A DNA stretch of 51,746 bases from a virus. The stretch lies in IMG/VR virus record IMGVR_UViG_3300028800_000125, positions 1-51,746 of that record. The stretch is one strand, 5' to 3'. The notes under the pieces are model-generated. The model saw only the letters and a program-made list of their open reading frames with translations, searched no databases and was not told where the DNA came from. Positions 49,939 to 51,746 of this stretch are shown one piece after another. A program made the translations under genes and the position numbers. Positions within the stretch are counted from its first letter, which is position 1. Each line of letters begins with the position of its first letter.

Positions 49939-51284
49939 TTGTTTATTACTCCTATTGTTGTTTGTTGATTCAACGGACACTTTTCATTCCACTGAAATCC
50001 ATTCCCTGTGGGAAGTACCTGTTCGGTTATTGTCATGTAATTAATCACATCATCAAAGTCTGGCTTGCCGCCCTTACATAGTCGATATACATTGAAGAAT
50101 AATTTCTTCGTACTAGTTATCCCATTCGTCCTTAGATACATAAGTATCTCCTTCGCAATCTCGTCGCGGTAGTTATCTCCACCTTCTCGGAAGCATAGGT
50201 GCATACTCACCTCTGTCTTATTTAAGAGTGCTAGCGCACTCTTACATACCTCAAGAGGTATTGGGTGAATTGTACAGAGGCCAGTTGAGTCGATGGTGAA
50301 AGATTCAGTCATTCCAAACCACATAGCGGCAGATAACTTTCGCCAGTGAAGTTTCTTTCGGCCATAGTAACCGTCGAGGAGAACGTCGAAATTAGTTCGT
50401 TCAGACTCGCGGAGCTTACCTGATTCATAATAGTCCCTCATGAACTCACGGGCCTCTGGAGTGAAGGAGACTTCTCCCATTACTTTAGTAACGAGAGTGT
50501 TGCAGTGTTTTAGGATAGCTCTCATAGAAGCTTCCTTTTCAGGAGTCATTATCGAGTCGTCTCGGTAGAATCTAGGCCCGGCTGCATAGACGAATATACA
50601 ACGAGTAGATAAGCCCTCAGCTACTAGGTTGTCTCTGGAGAGCCTAGCTAGTTGTTGGACAGTTGTTCCCGCGAGGAAGTTAACACAGACGTTCTGTATA
50701 TTCTCACTACCAGCAGTCTTAGTATGGCGAGACATATTCCTAGCGTCGTAAGCTTGAGTCATGAACGAAGTCACATCCTCTGTGTTCTTCGAGAACATAA
50801 CACCAAGTTCTTCGATGTTAGAGAACATGGAGTTATGGGAATAGACGGCTTCCTTCTTCTCCCCGGCGGGGTTAGTATAAGGGAGAAGAAAAGAATCTTG
50901 AGCTTTCGTCGCATTTAGTAACTGAAATAGCCCCTCGAATGTAACCGAATCCGGGGAGCAGTAGACTGCATCAAAGTGCGCTGTCATTCCTTTATCCTTT
51001 CCGTAGACTACCACCCTTTTATTCTCTGGGTGTTCACACAATCCTTTTACATTCGAGGTTATGCGAGTCTTACCTGCCGCTGGTGGGGCCACGAATACAA
51101 CGAATTGGTTTAGGAATATAGAGTTATGTGTCGGGAGCTTAGTTACTAGGTCGGAGTTACCAGAGAGCCAGACGCGTCTCTGGAGATGAGCGGAGATAAG
51201 CGAGTAGAATCCCCATGAGACAAGGAGGTCTGGCGACTCGAAATCTTTGGTATAGCATTCCCAGTCTGACAATAAGTTGGGCAT
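49935..51284 (-). CDS. AAA+ replicative helicase-like protein (DUF3987-type)
   Basis: 449 residues. Walker A APPAAGKT at about 66, a Walker B-like SNIEELGVMF near 160, and a sensor-like FLAGTTVQQL at about 205. This matches the RecA/DnaB-like ATPase of phage DUF3987 primase-helicases, though no primase domain is present. It probably unwinds DNA at the fork. Primase function must come from the host or an unrecognised gene. Confidence 0.75.
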   Translation of the reverse strand: MPNLLSDWECYTKDFESPDLLVSWGFYSLISAHLQRRVWLSGNSDLVTKLPTHNSIFLNQFVVFVAPPAAGKTRITSNVKGLCEHPENKRVVVYGKDKGMTAHFDAVYCSPDSVTFEGLFQLLNATKAQDSFLLPYTNPAGEKKEAVYSHNSMFSNIEELGVMFSKNTEDVTSFMTQAYDARNMSRHTKTAGSENIQNVCVNFLAGTTVQQLARLSRDNLVAEGLSTRCIFVYAAGPRFYRDDSIMTPEKEASMRAILKHCNTLVTKVMGEVSFTPEAREFMRDYYESGKLRESERTNFDVLLDGYYGRKKLHWRKLSAAMWFGMTESFTIDSTGLCTIHPIPLEVCKSALALLNKTEVSMHLCFREGGDNYRDEIAKEILMYLRTNGITSTKKLFFNVYRLCKGGKPDFDDVINYMTITEQVLPTGNGFQWNEKCPLNQQTTIGVINK

Positions 51285-51307
51285 AGAAGAAACATAGAAC
51301 CTATTGG

Positions 51308-51484
51308 TTAGAACTTGTTGCAGGTAGCATTTGCATGAGCAGATGTTAGATAAACTCTACCATCCTGTATGCATACGGTGTTTATCTTTATACATGTTGT
51401 GCATTTATCTACTTCGTAGTTTGCATAGTTTGGACGTTCCTTAACTATTCGTTGTAACTTCTCAATCAATTCTTCTACTGTCAT
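51308..51484 (-). CDS. Small Cys-rich protein, 58 residues
   Basis: ATG at 51484 (MTVEELIEKLQRIVKERPNY) to TAA at 51308. An N-terminal helix is followed by KCTTCIKINTVC with four Cys in the second half. Unknown. It follows the ligase gene. Confidence 0.6.
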   Translation of the reverse strand: MTVEELIEKLQRIVKERPNYANYEVDKCTTCIKINTVCIQDGRVYLTSAHANATCNKF

Positions 51485-51507
51485 AATTTAATCTCTGTTG
51501 TTTATTG

Positions 51508-51746
51508 TTATAATCTCTCCACAAATCTCGGAAACCTAGGCACCCCTGCATCAGTCAAACACTGATACCTAATCCTAATCTTCGTCCCCGGTTGTGGTGC
51601 ATACTTCGGAGTCCTATCTGCATCGGTGAGTCCACTGCCCACGTTGAACTCAATCACCTTATCACGCTTCGCGTCGAAGTAGGAACACTCTAATGCCCCT
51701 ACCATATCAACGTACTTGCCCTCTCCCGGAGTGTGGCCTAGAACAG
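51508..51746 (-). CDS. ATP-dependent DNA ligase, C-terminal part (continues from 1-666)
   Basis: The frame is open at the right edge and ends at 51508. It encodes the OB domain with FNVGSGLTDADRTP and GVPRFPRFVERL, typical of ligase C termini. Joined through the overlap, the gene is 777 bases. Its bases 51619-51744 are the second copy of the terminal overlap. Confidence 0.9.
   Translation of the reverse strand, partial: VLGHTPGEGKYVDMVGALECSYFDAKRDKVIEFNVGSGLTDADRTPKYAPQPGTKIRIRYQCLTDAGVPRFPRFVERL
51619..51744. repeat. Terminal overlap of a circular assembly (copy 2)
   Basis: Identical to 1-126. Removing one copy gives a circle of 51618 bp with an intact ligase gene. Confidence 0.9.

Noticed and set aside
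1-51746. CRISPR array, integrase, transposon or rRNA
   Set aside because: No regularly spaced direct repeats, no recombinase motif, no insertion-sequence ends and no rRNA-like sequence seen.

Overview
The window is best read as one complete tailed-phage genome assembled from sequencing data. Bases 1-126 recur exactly at 51619-51744, so the molecule closes into a circle of about 51.6 kb, and the DNA ligase gene runs across the join. I see no integrase, repressor-integrase pair, CRISPR array or rRNA, and no tRNA that folds convincingly by eye, so a lytic lifestyle is inferred. The host is inferred, weakly, to be a Verrucomicrobia-like Gram-negative. Fibre and spike proteins carry Asn/Thr-rich repeats of the GNGSNL / GTVPTANL type and Sec signal peptides. 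Most genes lack a Shine-Dalgarno site and start in an A-rich leader ending in AACTATG.

Layout: a single divergent, gene-free region (18804-19673) separates two arms. The minus arm runs from 18803 down to 1 and, across the join, from 51746 down to 49540. It holds replication, recombination, nucleotide-pool and regulatory genes. These are an ATP-dependent DNA ligase, a family A DNA polymerase split into two overlapping genes, a Sak4-type ATPase with a HIRAN protein and a Cas4/RecB-like nuclease, two helicases, two MazG-like proteins, an endolysin candidate and many small proteins. The plus arm runs from 19674 to 49562 and holds terminase, portal, scaffold-like protein, major capsid, a block of secreted fibre, esterase and beta-helix proteins, a lysis block, an HNH endonuclease, tail proteins and a podovirus-like set of internal or ejection proteins ending in a 1674-residue giant. 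The arms converge with a 23-base overlap at 49540-49562.

The most striking system is a probable phage-encoded sigma-54 switch. The gene at 13512-14303 encodes a bacterial enhancer-binding AAA+ core with an intact GAFTGA loop, but with a shortened lid, no receiver domain and no C-terminal HTH. Sigma-54-type -24/-12 elements stand in front of the whole structural operon (19642), the major capsid gene (26518) and several minus-arm genes (11537, 17755, 19149). Three of them, on both strands, carry the same GCTGTCACA box followed by exactly 24 bases and then TTGGCA. A small hairpin sits at or near the predicted transcript start of nearly every one. This suggests that late transcription uses host RNA polymerase with sigma-54 and a phage activator.

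Other notable elements are two long non-coding blocks in the minus arm (9248-9787 and 10079-10723), full of nested perfect inverted repeats that could be large structured RNAs, and palindromic operator-like pairs in the divergent region. There is also a run of neighbouring virion-module genes with Sec signal peptides, one of them reduced to a 29-codon remnant.
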